Part shown: positions 1 through 6,143 of the stretch, piece by piece
How positions within the stretch are numbered: the stretch's first letter is position 1
Layout: the number at the start of each line of letters is the position of its first letter
Source of the DNA: Desulfobacula sp.
GTDB taxonomy: Bacteria; Desulfobacterota; Desulfobacteria; Desulfobacterales; Desulfobacteraceae
DNA length: 7,513 nt
Assembly: GCA_023139225.1 (NCBI GenBank)
Contig: JAGLNZ010000205.1
Coordinates: 1 to 7,513, forward strand
Reading direction: 5' to 3'
Position numbers and translations under genes: made by a program
Notes under the pieces: model-generated
Told to the model about the DNA's origin: nothing
What the model saw: only the letters and a program-made list of their open reading frames with translations
The model's database searches: none

Positions 1-898
1 TCAGCATTTCATCAACATTTTTAGAAGTAATCCCAAATTCTTCAGCATTTATTAAAGCAAGTACGGAATAATTAACAATATCTTTCCACTGGTTATCTCC
101 GTGTCTTACCGCAGGAGCCAAAGGTTCCTTTGAAATTATTTCAGGAAGAATCATGTAATCATCAGGATTTGGAGCAACTGTACGCTGCGCTGCAAGCTGA
201 GACGCATCTGATGTTAAACAGTCGCATCTGCCTGCAAAAAAAGCCTTGTTAAGTTCAGCTGTGTTTTCAATAACAACCGGGTTCATTTTCATTCCATTTG
301 CTCTAAAATAATCAGCAACGTTCAACTCTGTAGTTGTTCCTGGAAGAACACAAACAGTCGCACCATCAAGTTCTCTAGCACTTTTTATACCCAGTTTTTT
401 AGGAATAAGAAATCCCTGACCGTCATAGTAATTTACCACGCAGAAATCAAGACCAAGAGCCGTGTCACGACTTAAGGTCTGTGTGCAATTTCTGAAGAGA
501 ACATCAATTTCTCCTGACTGCAATGCTGTAAATCTTGTTTTAGCTGTCAAAGGGGTAAATTTTAATTTGTCGGGACTGCCAAATACTGCAACAGAAACAG
601 CCCTGGCACAATCAACATCAAGGCCTTTCCATACACCTTTATCATCGGCCTTTCCAAAACCAAAAACAGACCCGTTGACTCCAACCTGAATATATCCTTT
701 GTCGCGCACGGCTTTTAAGGTGCCGGCGGAAGTTACTGCGGGTTCTGGTTTTTTGTCTAATTTAGCTTTCAGATCACTTATTTCAGATTTCAGATTTTGA
801 ACTTCCTGTGAATCCTGTTTTTCTCCACACGAGAAAAACATCAAAGTAAGAAACATTAACATACTTAAAATAACCACTAATTGAGTTCTTTTAATCAC
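1..898 (-). CDS. Amino-acid ABC transporter substrate-binding lipoprotein (AapJ/BztA-like), 3' end cut by window edge
   Basis: Binds polar amino acids outside the cytoplasmic membrane and delivers them to an ABC permease (family knowledge). Translating the minus strand from GTG at 898 gives 299 open codons with no stop before position 1; the family is usually about 340 residues, so roughly 40 C-terminal residues are missing. The start is chosen because GGGAGG lies 5 bases upstream; the first in-frame ATG is codon 13, inside the signal peptide. Residues 1-23 form a basic then hydrophobic signal segment ending in FFSC, with Cys24 as probable lipidation site (F at -3 is atypical for a lipobox). 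Residues 34-50 look like a short coiled-coil linker. The binding domain starts near GTLKAVRDKGYIQVGV (59-74). Hallmarks are TRFTALQSGEIDV (121-133), CVLPGTTTELNVADYFR (183-199) and GRCDCLTSDASQLAAQR (223-239). No permease gene is visible; it may lie beyond the left edge. Confident in family, not in exact substrate. Confidence 0.9.
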   Translation of the reverse strand, partial: MIKRTQLVVILSMLMFLTLMFFSCGEKQDSQEVQNLKSEISDLKAKLDKKPEPAVTSAGTLKAVRDKGYIQVGVNGSVFGFGKADDKGVWKGLDVDCARAVSVAVFGSPDKLKFTPLTAKTRFTALQSGEIDVLFRNCTQTLSRDTALGLDFCVVNYYDGQGFLIPKKLGIKSARELDGATVCVLPGTTTELNVADYFRANGMKMNPVVIENTAELNKAFFAGRCDCLTSDASQLAAQRTVAPNPDDYMILPEIISKEPLAPAVRHGDNQWKDIVNYSVLALINAEEFGITSKNVDEML

Positions 899-1063
899 AA
901 TAACCTCCCCATTGTAAAACATTAATAAATCTAAGTTATAGTCATTTTCATAGTTTAAAAGGATAAATATAAAAAGACTATTAAATGAACATTGTTTTGC
1001 ATATCATAATCAATATTATTTGCATAGAATTTTATATAAAAAAAGTTCATTCGCTATTATTAT

Positions 1064-1092
1064 TTTTCAACGACCTGAATAAGCGGTATACT
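1064..1092 (+). promoter_or_regulatory. Candidate sigma70 promoter for the hemolysin III-like gene
   Basis: TTTTCA (1064-1069, 4/6 to TTGACA) and TATACT (1087-1092, 5/6 to TATAAT) are separated by 17 bases. Transcription would begin near 1099, about 30 bases before the ATG at 1132. Such matches are common in AT-rich DNA, so this is only suggestive, but it argues against translation starting at the far upstream ATG at 985. Confidence 0.35.
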
Positions 1093-1131
1093 ATACTTAT
1101 TAAAGACTGTCATGGTAAAAGAAATGTAATA

Positions 1132-1839
1132 ATGAAAAAAATAATGTTAATTCAATGGAATAGGATTTATATCAATTGCATGTGTACGTGTGCAAAAATT
1201 TTTAGAGAGCCTGTAAACGCCATATCCCATATGGCAGGTGCCCTTGCATCTATAGCGGGCTTAACGTTAATGGTCGTGTTTGCTGCAATCAGGGCAGATG
1301 CATGGCATGTGGTCTCTTTCGCCATTTTCGGAACTACATTGTTTTTAATGTATACTTCAAGTTTTCTTTATCATGGATTGAAAATATCTGATAAAGCTTT
1401 GCTTGTCTTTCGGCGGATTGATCATATCATGATTTTCATGGTCATTGCAGGATCTTATACGCCCATTTGCCTTGTTCCTTTGCGCGGTCCATGGGGATGG
1501 AGTATTTTTGGTGCGGTCTGGGGAATTGCAATTACCGGAATGGGACTAAAGATTTTTGCCATGAATGTTCCCAGATGGATTTCCACCATGATCTATCTTG
1601 TTATGGGGTGGCTGTGTGTGATTGCAATATACCCGCTTGCAAAAACCCTTGAGCCTGTCTGCCTTTTCTGGCTTGCTTTGGGCGGACTGTTTTACAGCGG
1701 GGGAGCCCTTGTCTATTCCATTAAAAAACCAGATCCGTTTCCCGGCATATTCGGATTCCATGAGATATGGCATTTGTTTGTGTTGCTGGGAAGCGCCAGT
1801 CATTTTTGGCTTGTATTCAAATATCTAATGTACGTATAA
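1132..1839 (+). CDS. Hemolysin III / PAQR family (TrhA/YqfA-like) integral membrane protein
   Basis: Multi-pass inner-membrane protein of the HlyIII/PAQR family, linked in other bacteria to membrane homeostasis; the hemolysin name is historical. Numbering from 1132 (235 aa): REPVNAISH at 25-33 is the N-terminal family motif. SSFLYHG (76-82) carries the conserved Ser and His; RRID (94-97) follows. HEIWHLFVLLGSASH (210-224) gives the C-terminal HxxxH plus a third His expected to bind metal. About seven hydrophobic spans are seen. The frame is open back to ATG 985, but codons 985-1131 encode an AT-rich, unfamily-like stretch and contain a promoter-like sequence, so a downstream start is preferred. 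Candidate starts are 1132, 1144 and 1180; none has a good Shine-Dalgarno. The 1180 start gives 219 aa, close to the usual family length, and keeps two of three Cys in a CxCxC run before REP. Family call is firm, start is not. A weak hairpin follows the stop. Confidence 0.88.
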   Translation: MKKIMLIQWNRIYINCMCTCAKIFREPVNAISHMAGALASIAGLTLMVVFAAIRADAWHVVSFAIFGTTLFLMYTSSFLYHGLKISDKALLVFRRIDHIMIFMVIAGSYTPICLVPLRGPWGWSIFGAVWGIAITGMGLKIFAMNVPRWISTMIYLVMGWLCVIAIYPLAKTLEPVCLFWLALGGLFYSGGALVYSIKKPDPFPGIFGFHEIWHLFVLLGSASHFWLVFKYLMYV

Positions 1840-1842
1840 GCC

Positions 1843-1863
1843 CTTTGAACACAAAGTTTCTTT
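1843..1863 (+). terminator. Weak hairpin followed by T-rich run after the hemolysin III-like gene
   Basis: CTTTG (1843-1847) and CAAAG (1852-1856) pair around a 4-base loop and are followed by TTTCTTT. It sits directly after the stop codon at 1837-1839, which suits a terminator, but the stem is only 5 bp with two G-C pairs, so it may be weak or fortuitous. Confidence 0.28.
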
Positions 1864-1865
1864 CA

Positions 1866-1894
1866 TTGTAAAAACAGATTATTTTGGGTAGTAT
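1866..1894 (+). promoter_or_regulatory. Candidate sigma70 promoter for the Nudix/M48-TPR pair
   Basis: TTGTAA (1866-1871) and TAGTAT (1889-1894), each 4/6 to consensus, lie 17 bases apart. Transcription would begin near 1901, giving a leader of about 50 bases before the Nudix ATG at 1950. The match is modest, supported only by its position between a possible terminator and a well-formed ribosome binding site. Confidence 0.28.
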
Positions 1895-1949
1895 TCCTTC
1901 CTTGCATGCTTATTGTTTGGCCATGGTGTTTATTTAGCAGGGAGCAAGT

Positions 1950-2525
1950 ATGAAAATTAAGGATGTCAAAAAAATAACAGACTGCAAATATCTGAATCTT
2001 TTTTCAATCAATTATAAAGATCGGGCAAATTGCGAAAAAGAATGGATTTTTGCATCACGATCAACGTCATCAAACCCCCTTGAAAAAGATTATGCAAGGC
2101 TGGATGCAGTTGTCATTGTTCCGTTTCATAAGCAGGAAGCAAAAATAGTCGTCATAAAAGAATTCAGGGTTGCCCTTGGTGGTTATCAATATGGATTTCC
2201 AGCAGGTCTGGTGGATACTGGTGAGACTATTGAGCAGGCAGGAAAAAGAGAACTTTTTGAAGAAACCGGTTTGACCGTTACAAAGGTGTTTAAAAAAAGC
2301 CCTGCTGTTTTTTCATCTTCCGGTATGACCGACGAGTCCATAAGCCTCTTGTTTGTCGAATGCGAAGGCCTTCCCACAAACAGCTTTAATGAAGCATCCG
2401 AGGATATTGAAGTCATGATGTTATCTAAGGTACAGGCCTTGGATATTCTTAATAACAACGAGATCAGGTTTGATGTGAAATCCTGGATAGTTTTGAATAC
2501 CTTTGCTTCTTACGGGGTCATCTAA
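1950..2525 (+). CDS. Nudix hydrolase, ADP-ribose pyrophosphatase (NUDT5)-like
   Basis: Predicted cytoplasmic, metal-dependent hydrolase of nucleoside diphosphate derivatives, most likely ADP-ribose or a related sugar nucleotide, giving AMP plus ribose 5-phosphate. The Nudix box GX5EX7REUXEEXGU is complete at residues 86-108: G86, E92, R100-E101, metal-binding E104-E105, G107. It is preceded by YQYGFPAGLVD (79-89), usual in ADP-ribose pyrophosphatases. The segment SPAVFSSSGMTDE after the box resembles the NUDT5 SPAV region. Total length is 191 aa, typical for the subfamily. ATG 1950 is preceded by GGGAG 5 bases upstream. The stop TAA abuts the ATG of the next gene with no spacer, indicating co-translation with the membrane peptidase. 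Fold and catalytic competence are well supported; the substrate is inferred from subfamily resemblance and could be another nucleoside diphosphate sugar. Confidence 0.92.
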   Translation: MKIKDVKKITDCKYLNLFSINYKDRANCEKEWIFASRSTSSNPLEKDYARLDAVVIVPFHKQEAKIVVIKEFRVALGGYQYGFPAGLVDTGETIEQAGKRELFEETGLTVTKVFKKSPAVFSSSGMTDESISLLFVECEGLPTNSFNEASEDIEVMMLSKVQALDILNNNEIRFDVKSWIVLNTFASYGVI

Positions 2526-4352
2526 ATGTTTTCTAATTTTTTATATTTTCTTGTTGCTTTAGTCATATACACAACATCCGAGCTGTTTGAGGCAGCAAAT
2601 ATCTTTGATAGCAGGGTTGTTACCTACAGCCTTATGATAACTATTTTGTTTGTTTTTATTTGTTCTATGGCATTTAAACGGCTTAAAAAAAAAGCATCCC
2701 AAAATCCTTACGAAAATATTGATCATTTAATAAATAATTATATTTCACGTTTGTCGATACTTGCGCTGGTGATTTTTGCCGTGAATATTTATGGGTTTAA
2801 ATTAACCCTTTTATTTTCCGGATTAAAATTATTTGATGCTGTTCCAACTATTGAGGCCATTATTTTTTTAGGGCTGTTTCTTTTATATCTGATCATTATC
2901 TGGAATTCGGCATATGGTGTACAAAAGCGATATTTTGCAGGGAAAATATCAAAAAAGAACTTTATCATGTCCAATGTTTCCTTTTCTTTACCAGCTCTTC
3001 TGCCCTGGTTTTTCCTGTCAATAGTTGCCGATATCATGGGGCTTATGCCCTGGCAGCCGGTTAGAGAGGTGTTGAACACTCCGGCAGGGGAAATTGGATA
3101 TATTGCCCTATTCCTTGTTGCCATAGCCATTTTCGGGCCCGTATTAATCAAAAAACTTTGGAATTGCAAACCCCTGGAGCCTGGATTACCTAGGACCAGG
3201 ATTGAAAATGTCTGCCAGAAAGCCGGGTTAAATTATTCGAATATTTTAAAATGGGAATTGTTTGGCGGCACCATGATTACTGCCGGTGTGATGGGGCTTA
3301 TCGGGAGATTTAGATATATCCTTGTTACACCCGCTTTGCTCAATTCACTGGATGATGATGAAATAGATGCTGTCATGTTGCATGAAATAGGTCATGTTCA
3401 AAAATATCATATGTTGTTTTACCTTTTCTTTTTTGCAGGGTTTATTGCCTGTAACTTTGTCTTTTTTGAACCTGTTATGCTGTTGTTATATATTATCGAA
3501 CCGGTCTATAAGCTTTTTGAGTTTATTGGTGTTGAGAAAAATACTGCTCACCCGATCTTAATCAGTACAACACTTGTAGGATTTTTTATTCTCTATTTCA
3601 GGTTTGTATTCGGGTTTTTCATGAGAAATTTTGAACGTCAGGCAGATCTTCATGTTTATGATTTCACCAATGATGCATCACCGCTTATTTCAACATTCTA
3701 CAAGATTGCATCCTTTTCCGGACAATCCATTGAAAATCCCAATTGGCACCATTACAGTATCGGGCAAAGAGTAAGGTTCCTGGAAAGATGTCAGACAAAG
3801 CCGGCTTTGATACAGGCCCATCATTTACAGGTTAAAAAATATATTGCAGGATATTTTGTCCTGGTTGTTTTTTTGTTTGGTTGCGGCTATTCTATAAATT
3901 TCGGCACAGCCAAAGATGCATTCGGCAATTTTATTGCAGAAAAGATTCTTTTTCAGCAACTGGATGTTGATCCTGAAAATTCGGATCTATATGCTGTTGT
4001 CGGTGACTATTATTACAGCAAAAATAATTATGAAAAGGCCATTGATTCATATGAAAATGTTTTAAGGGTGGATTCTGGAAATATCCATGCATTAAATAAT
4101 TTGTCCTGGCTTTTTGCAACATGCCCGAAACAAGAGTACAGAAACCGGAAAAAAGCCTTGGAATATGCCGCAAGGGCTTTGGAGCAGAAAAGAGAAGCTT
4201 TTATTTTAGATACTTATGCCGAGGCCCTTTTTGTTAATAATGATACTCAGAAGGCTGTAACTGCAGCAAAAGAGGCCCTGAACCGTTCAAAAGACAAAAA
4301 AGAGTATTACAAAAGTCAATTGCAGCGGTTTGAGAAAATGTTAAGCCCTTAA
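2526..4352 (+). CDS. Multi-pass membrane M48-type (Ste24/HtpX-like) zinc metallopeptidase with C-terminal TPR region
   Basis: Predicted membrane-embedded zinc endopeptidase. Zinc motif HEIGH lies at 286-290 (MLHEIGHVQKYH) and the third ligand is probably E370 in FERQADLHVYDF (E370, D374; the M48 ExxxD pattern). IGQRVRFLE (412-420) matches the conserved segment after the M48 core. The preceding region (PALLNSLDDDEIDAVMLHEIGH) also reads as M48. About six hydrophobic spans precede the catalytic core (near 3-18, 31-50, 73-91, 109-128, 150-172, 189-210), about two or three lie between the zinc ligands (295-325, 343-366), and one follows at 438-458. Residues 480-608 form a soluble TPR-like region, clearest at LYAVVGDYYYSKNNYEKAIDSYENVLRVD. 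At 608 aa it is much longer than HtpX (about 290 aa) and, unlike periplasmic BepA, carries many membrane spans. ATG 2526 follows the Nudix stop directly; GGGG at 2514-2517 may act as ribosome binding site. Substrate unknown; membrane-protein quality control is an inference from family. Confidence 0.9.
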   Translation: MFSNFLYFLVALVIYTTSELFEAANIFDSRVVTYSLMITILFVFICSMAFKRLKKKASQNPYENIDHLINNYISRLSILALVIFAVNIYGFKLTLLFSGLKLFDAVPTIEAIIFLGLFLLYLIIIWNSAYGVQKRYFAGKISKKNFIMSNVSFSLPALLPWFFLSIVADIMGLMPWQPVREVLNTPAGEIGYIALFLVAIAIFGPVLIKKLWNCKPLEPGLPRTRIENVCQKAGLNYSNILKWELFGGTMITAGVMGLIGRFRYILVTPALLNSLDDDEIDAVMLHEIGHVQKYHMLFYLFFFAGFIACNFVFFEPVMLLLYIIEPVYKLFEFIGVEKNTAHPILISTTLVGFFILYFRFVFGFFMRNFERQADLHVYDFTNDASPLISTFYKIASFSGQSIENPNWHHYSIGQRVRFLERCQTKPALIQAHHLQVKKYIAGYFVLVVFLFGCGYSINFGTAKDAFGNFIAEKILFQQLDVDPENSDLYAVVGDYYYSKNNYEKAIDSYENVLRVDSGNIHALNNLSWLFATCPKQEYRNRKKALEYAARALEQKREAFILDTYAEALFVNNDTQKAVTAAKEALNRSKDKKEYYKSQLQRFEKMLSP

Positions 4353-4356
4353 AATT

Positions 4357-5040
4357 TTAGATACCAATGGGCAAAAATGTCATACCCGCTATTTGAACCA
4401 CTTCTTTTATGATCCTGCCGGTTCTGTTGGAAACGATTAATGCCATGGTATCCTGAAGAGAGATGAGCTTTCCGAAAACGCGTTCATAGCTTAGATTTTT
4501 TATTTCACCTTCAAAACTGTTGGTCAGGATGAATAATCGGCCGTCATTCCTTTTTCTTGTATTAAGCCGCCAGACTAAAATTTCAATATTCCGGGCACTG
4601 TTGTACAGGTTTTGCGCATTCAGATAATCCAGCATGAAGAGTTCACATTTACTGTTATATGATTTATTAATCATTGTATATAAACCGTGCATCAGCGCAA
4701 AGACACGATCCCCTTTAAAATCGGGTTCAAATCCAAGCAAAATGGCATCCGTACTTTCTTTGAAGTCAATTTCTTTGTATTTTTTAACAACCGGACAGGT
4801 AAATATCTGGCTTAGACGGGAGTTAATTGTCTGGCTTTGAACTTTTTGCAATTCATAGGGATTTTTTTTGTAAAGTTTTACGGTCAGGTTTTTTAAAAGG
4901 TCGTTAATTTGATTCATATGAATTTCTGAAACCATATCAATATTGGTTTTAGCCAGATCTTTGATATGAAATTGGGAAGATGTACTGCATCCTGACAACA
5001 AAAAGATGCAAAGGGGGGCTATGAAAAATAAAATTTTCAA
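4357..5040 (-). CDS. Unrecognised lipoprotein
   Basis: I do not recognise the family. Reading from the TTG at 5040, residues 1-17 form a signal peptide ending in a textbook lipobox LLSGC, with Cys18 as lipidation site and Ser at +2. The mature ~210 residues are soluble and mixed, with no further membrane span; the most distinctive stretch is ILLGFEPDFKGDRVFALMHGLYTMI (about 99-123), followed by a Cys-containing segment and a C-terminal hydrophobic tail. No ATG or GTG is available: the in-frame codons between the upstream TAA (5068-5070) and the TTG at 5040 include only ATA and two ATT as near-starts. AAGGA (5063-5067) is spaced for one of the ATT codons, not for TTG, so the true 5' end may be 5055 or 5058. 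The gene converges on the M48-TPR gene with 4 bases between stops and lies 82 bp downstream of the NifU-like gene on the same strand, so the two may be co-transcribed. Confidence 0.78.
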   Translation of the reverse strand: MKILFFIAPLCIFLLSGCSTSSQFHIKDLAKTNIDMVSEIHMNQINDLLKNLTVKLYKKNPYELQKVQSQTINSRLSQIFTCPVVKKYKEIDFKESTDAILLGFEPDFKGDRVFALMHGLYTMINKSYNSKCELFMLDYLNAQNLYNSARNIEILVWRLNTRKRNDGRLFILTNSFEGEIKNLSYERVFGKLISLQDTMALIVSNRTGRIIKEVVQIAGMTFLPIGI

Positions 5041-5061
5041 AAAGAATTTGGGAATAATTAT

Positions 5062-5067
5062 TTCCTT
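5062..5067 (-). promoter_or_regulatory. Shine-Dalgarno that decides the lipoprotein start
   Basis: On the minus strand AAGGAA occupies 5067-5062. It is about 21 bases from the TTG at 5040, too far for normal initiation, but 4 bases (from AAGGA) from ATT at 5058-5056 and 7 bases from ATT at 5055-5053. No alternative purine-rich site lies close to the TTG. This makes a rare AUU start, or poor initiation from UUG, the live options. Confidence 0.45.
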
Positions 5068-5070
5068 TTA

Positions 5071-5096
5071 CGCCTCCCATCTGAAATTAATAGGCG
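5071..5096. other. Inverted repeat in the scaffold-lipoprotein gap
   Basis: CGCCT (5071-5075) and AGGCG (5092-5096) form a 5-bp GC-rich stem with a 16-base loop. In the minus-strand transcript it falls just after the NifU-like gene and just ahead of the lipoprotein ribosome binding site. No T-run follows on the minus strand, so it is not a standard terminator; an RNA processing or translation-modulating hairpin is possible, as is chance. Confidence 0.25.
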
Positions 5097-5122
5097 CAGT
5101 TAAAAAAAGGGGAAGGATAAAT

Positions 5123-5563
5123 TTACATTACTTTGCTGGTTTTTAATTCTTGAATGCCCTGATGCATCGTTTTAACTGCAAGCTGAATACAATGATGCTT
5201 TTTTTCCGGAATACTTTCAAGGACTTTAAAAACATCTCCGTCATTCATTTTTAAGGCTTCATCAATTGTTTTACCCTTTACCAGATCGACAGCGGCCATT
5301 GCAGCAGATATTGCACCCGCACACCCTGCGATTTCATACCGGACATCATCTATGAGATCATCATCATCCATTTTAATATAGACTTTCATGATATCTCCGC
5401 AGGACCCGACTTTTTCAGAGACCTGATCAGCATTTTCAATATGACCCATATATTTTTTTTCAAGATAATAATTGATCGCCGGATCAGCATATCCTGCATC
5501 TGACAGCATTTTGCGTTCTGCATCAGATGTTGTAGTGTTCATAACCACTGTGTATTCCTTCAT
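5123..5563 (-). CDS. NifU/IscU-like iron-sulfur cluster assembly scaffold protein
   Basis: Cytoplasmic scaffold on which Fe-S clusters are built from cysteine-desulfurase sulfur and passed to apoproteins. The 146-aa protein is a single NifU N-terminal (IscU-type) domain: the three scaffold cysteines are present as C55 in SCGDIMK, C81 in AGCAGAISA and C125 in KHHCIQLA. D57 (CGD) and H124 are also kept, as in IscU. Family marks include YADPAINYYLEKK near 25-37 and HIENADQ at 41-47. It lacks the additional ferredoxin-like and Nfu domains of full NifU. ATG 5563 is preceded by AGGG 4 bases upstream. No desulfurase (nifS/iscS), regulator or chaperone is adjacent, so it must work with a partner encoded elsewhere. 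It is followed on the same strand by a lipoprotein gene after 82 bp. All key residues are present, so it is probably functional. Confidence 0.92.
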   Translation of the reverse strand: MKEYTVVMNTTTSDAERKMLSDAGYADPAINYYLEKKYMGHIENADQVSEKVGSCGDIMKVYIKMDDDDLIDDVRYEIAGCAGAISAAMAAVDLVKGKTIDEALKMNDGDVFKVLESIPEKKHHCIQLAVKTMHQGIQELKTSKVM

Positions 5564-5882
5564 TTCACCCTGATCTTAAAAGAATATTTTACCGGGCATG
5601 CTAATAAAACATTCTGTTCTTAAAAATTGAAACATGTGTTCTAAGATAATTAATTTCTTTTTTATGTCAAGCAAAATGGATAAAATTTGATTATTTGTTA
5701 AGATTATTAAGCGCAAAATAAGTACAGATAAATAATACTTGAGATTATTATATGCTGTGATATTCTAAGTGTAAGTTTTTCTGGGTTGATTTCCCAAGAG
5801 ATGCAACAATTACAGTAATACTTGTAGTAGCTCATATTATATTTTCTTCTACCATCGGACAGGTAAAAAAGGAGAACAGGTC
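5564..5882. other. 319-bp divergent intergenic region between NifU-like gene and khpA-like gene
   Basis: An AT-rich spacer that must carry promoters for both flanking genes. On the plus strand there is a candidate promoter at 5739-5766 and an open stretch after a UGA at 5758-5760. GATTATT occurs three times (5689-5695, 5702-5708, 5743-5749). On the minus strand a TAAAAT box at 5591-5586 could be a -10 for the scaffold gene, but no convincing -35 was found with it. No Rrf2/IscR-type operator was recognised. Confidence 0.6.
5739..5766 (+). promoter_or_regulatory. Candidate sigma70 promoter with extended -10 for khpA-like gene
   Basis: TTGAGA (5739-5744, 5/6 to TTGACA) is followed after 16 bases by TATTCT (5761-5766, 4/6 to TATAAT). 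TGA at 5758-5760 supplies the TGn extended -10 element. Transcription would begin near 5773, leaving a leader of about 110 bases. This reading competes with the idea that ATG 5752 starts a small ORF, because that ATG would then lie upstream of the transcript. Confidence 0.4.
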
Positions 5883-6113
5883 ATGAAAGAGTTGATTACG
5901 TACATTGCTCGAGCACTGGTTGATAATTCGGATCAGGTCGAAGTCCAGGAAATTAAGGCTCAGCAAACCCTTGTATTGGAATTACGGGTTGCAAAAGAAG
6001 ATCTTGGGAAGGTCATTGGTAAAAAAGGCAGAACAGCCCAGGCCATGCGAACTATTTTGTCTTGTGCATCTGCAAAGGAACAAAAAAGAGTCATTCTGGA
6101 AATTGTAGAGTGA
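5883..6113 (+). CDS. khpA: KhpA-family KH-domain RNA-binding protein
   Basis: Small cytoplasmic RNA chaperone-like protein with one KH domain; in other bacteria KhpA pairs with KhpB and binds many transcripts. At 76 aa it has the normal length. The N-terminal MKELITYIARALVDNSDQVEV is typical, and the KH signature GKVIGKKGRTAQAMR (42-56) includes the RNA-contacting GKKG loop. ATG 5883 has GGAG at 5871-5874, 8 bases upstream, a strong ribosome binding site. In many genomes this gene sits between rpsP and rimM; here its neighbours are a divergent Fe-S scaffold gene and a convergent GIY-YIG gene, so it appears to have its own transcription unit. A convergent hairpin at 6122-6143 follows the stop. 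Confidence 0.93.
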   Translation: MKELITYIARALVDNSDQVEVQEIKAQQTLVLELRVAKEDLGKVIGKKGRTAQAMRTILSCASAKEQKRVILEIVE

Positions 6114-6121
6114 TTTAGAAC

Positions 6122-6143
6122 AACCTGATGTTTTTTGCAGGTT
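6122..6143. terminator. Possible bidirectional hairpin between convergent khpA-like and GIY-YIG genes
   Basis: AACCTG (6122-6127) and CAGGTT (6138-6143) form a perfect 6-bp stem around a 10-base T-rich loop. It lies in the 32-bp gap between two convergent genes, the right place for a shared terminator, but neither strand has a good T-run after the stem, so efficiency is doubtful. Confidence 0.33.

Noticed and set aside
462..689. 75-codon plus-strand ORF
   Set aside because: Antisense to the well-supported binding-protein gene on the minus strand; no family resemblance or ribosome binding site.
935..940. Minus-strand TATAAC box upstream of the binding-protein gene
   Set aside because: No acceptable -35 hexamer at 16-18 bases and no extended -10; not strong enough to annotate.
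1546..1803. Minus-strand ORF of 85 codons inside the hemolysin III-like gene
   Set aside because: Opposite-strand shadow of a gene with clear family motifs.
2789..3169. Minus-strand ORF of 126 codons inside the M48-TPR gene
   Set aside because: Composition mirrors the membrane segments on the other strand; no recognisable domain or plausible start signal.
4345..4372. GCCC/GGGC inverted repeat around the convergent stops, with palindrome TAAAATTTTA supplying both stop codons
   Set aside because: Four-bp stem with a 20-base loop and no T-run on either strand; the palindrome simply reflects two TAA stops facing each other.
5689..5749. Three GATTATT copies in the NifU-khpA spacer as an operator array
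   Set aside because: Short, AT-rich, irregular spacing (13 and 41 bases); expected by chance in such sequence.
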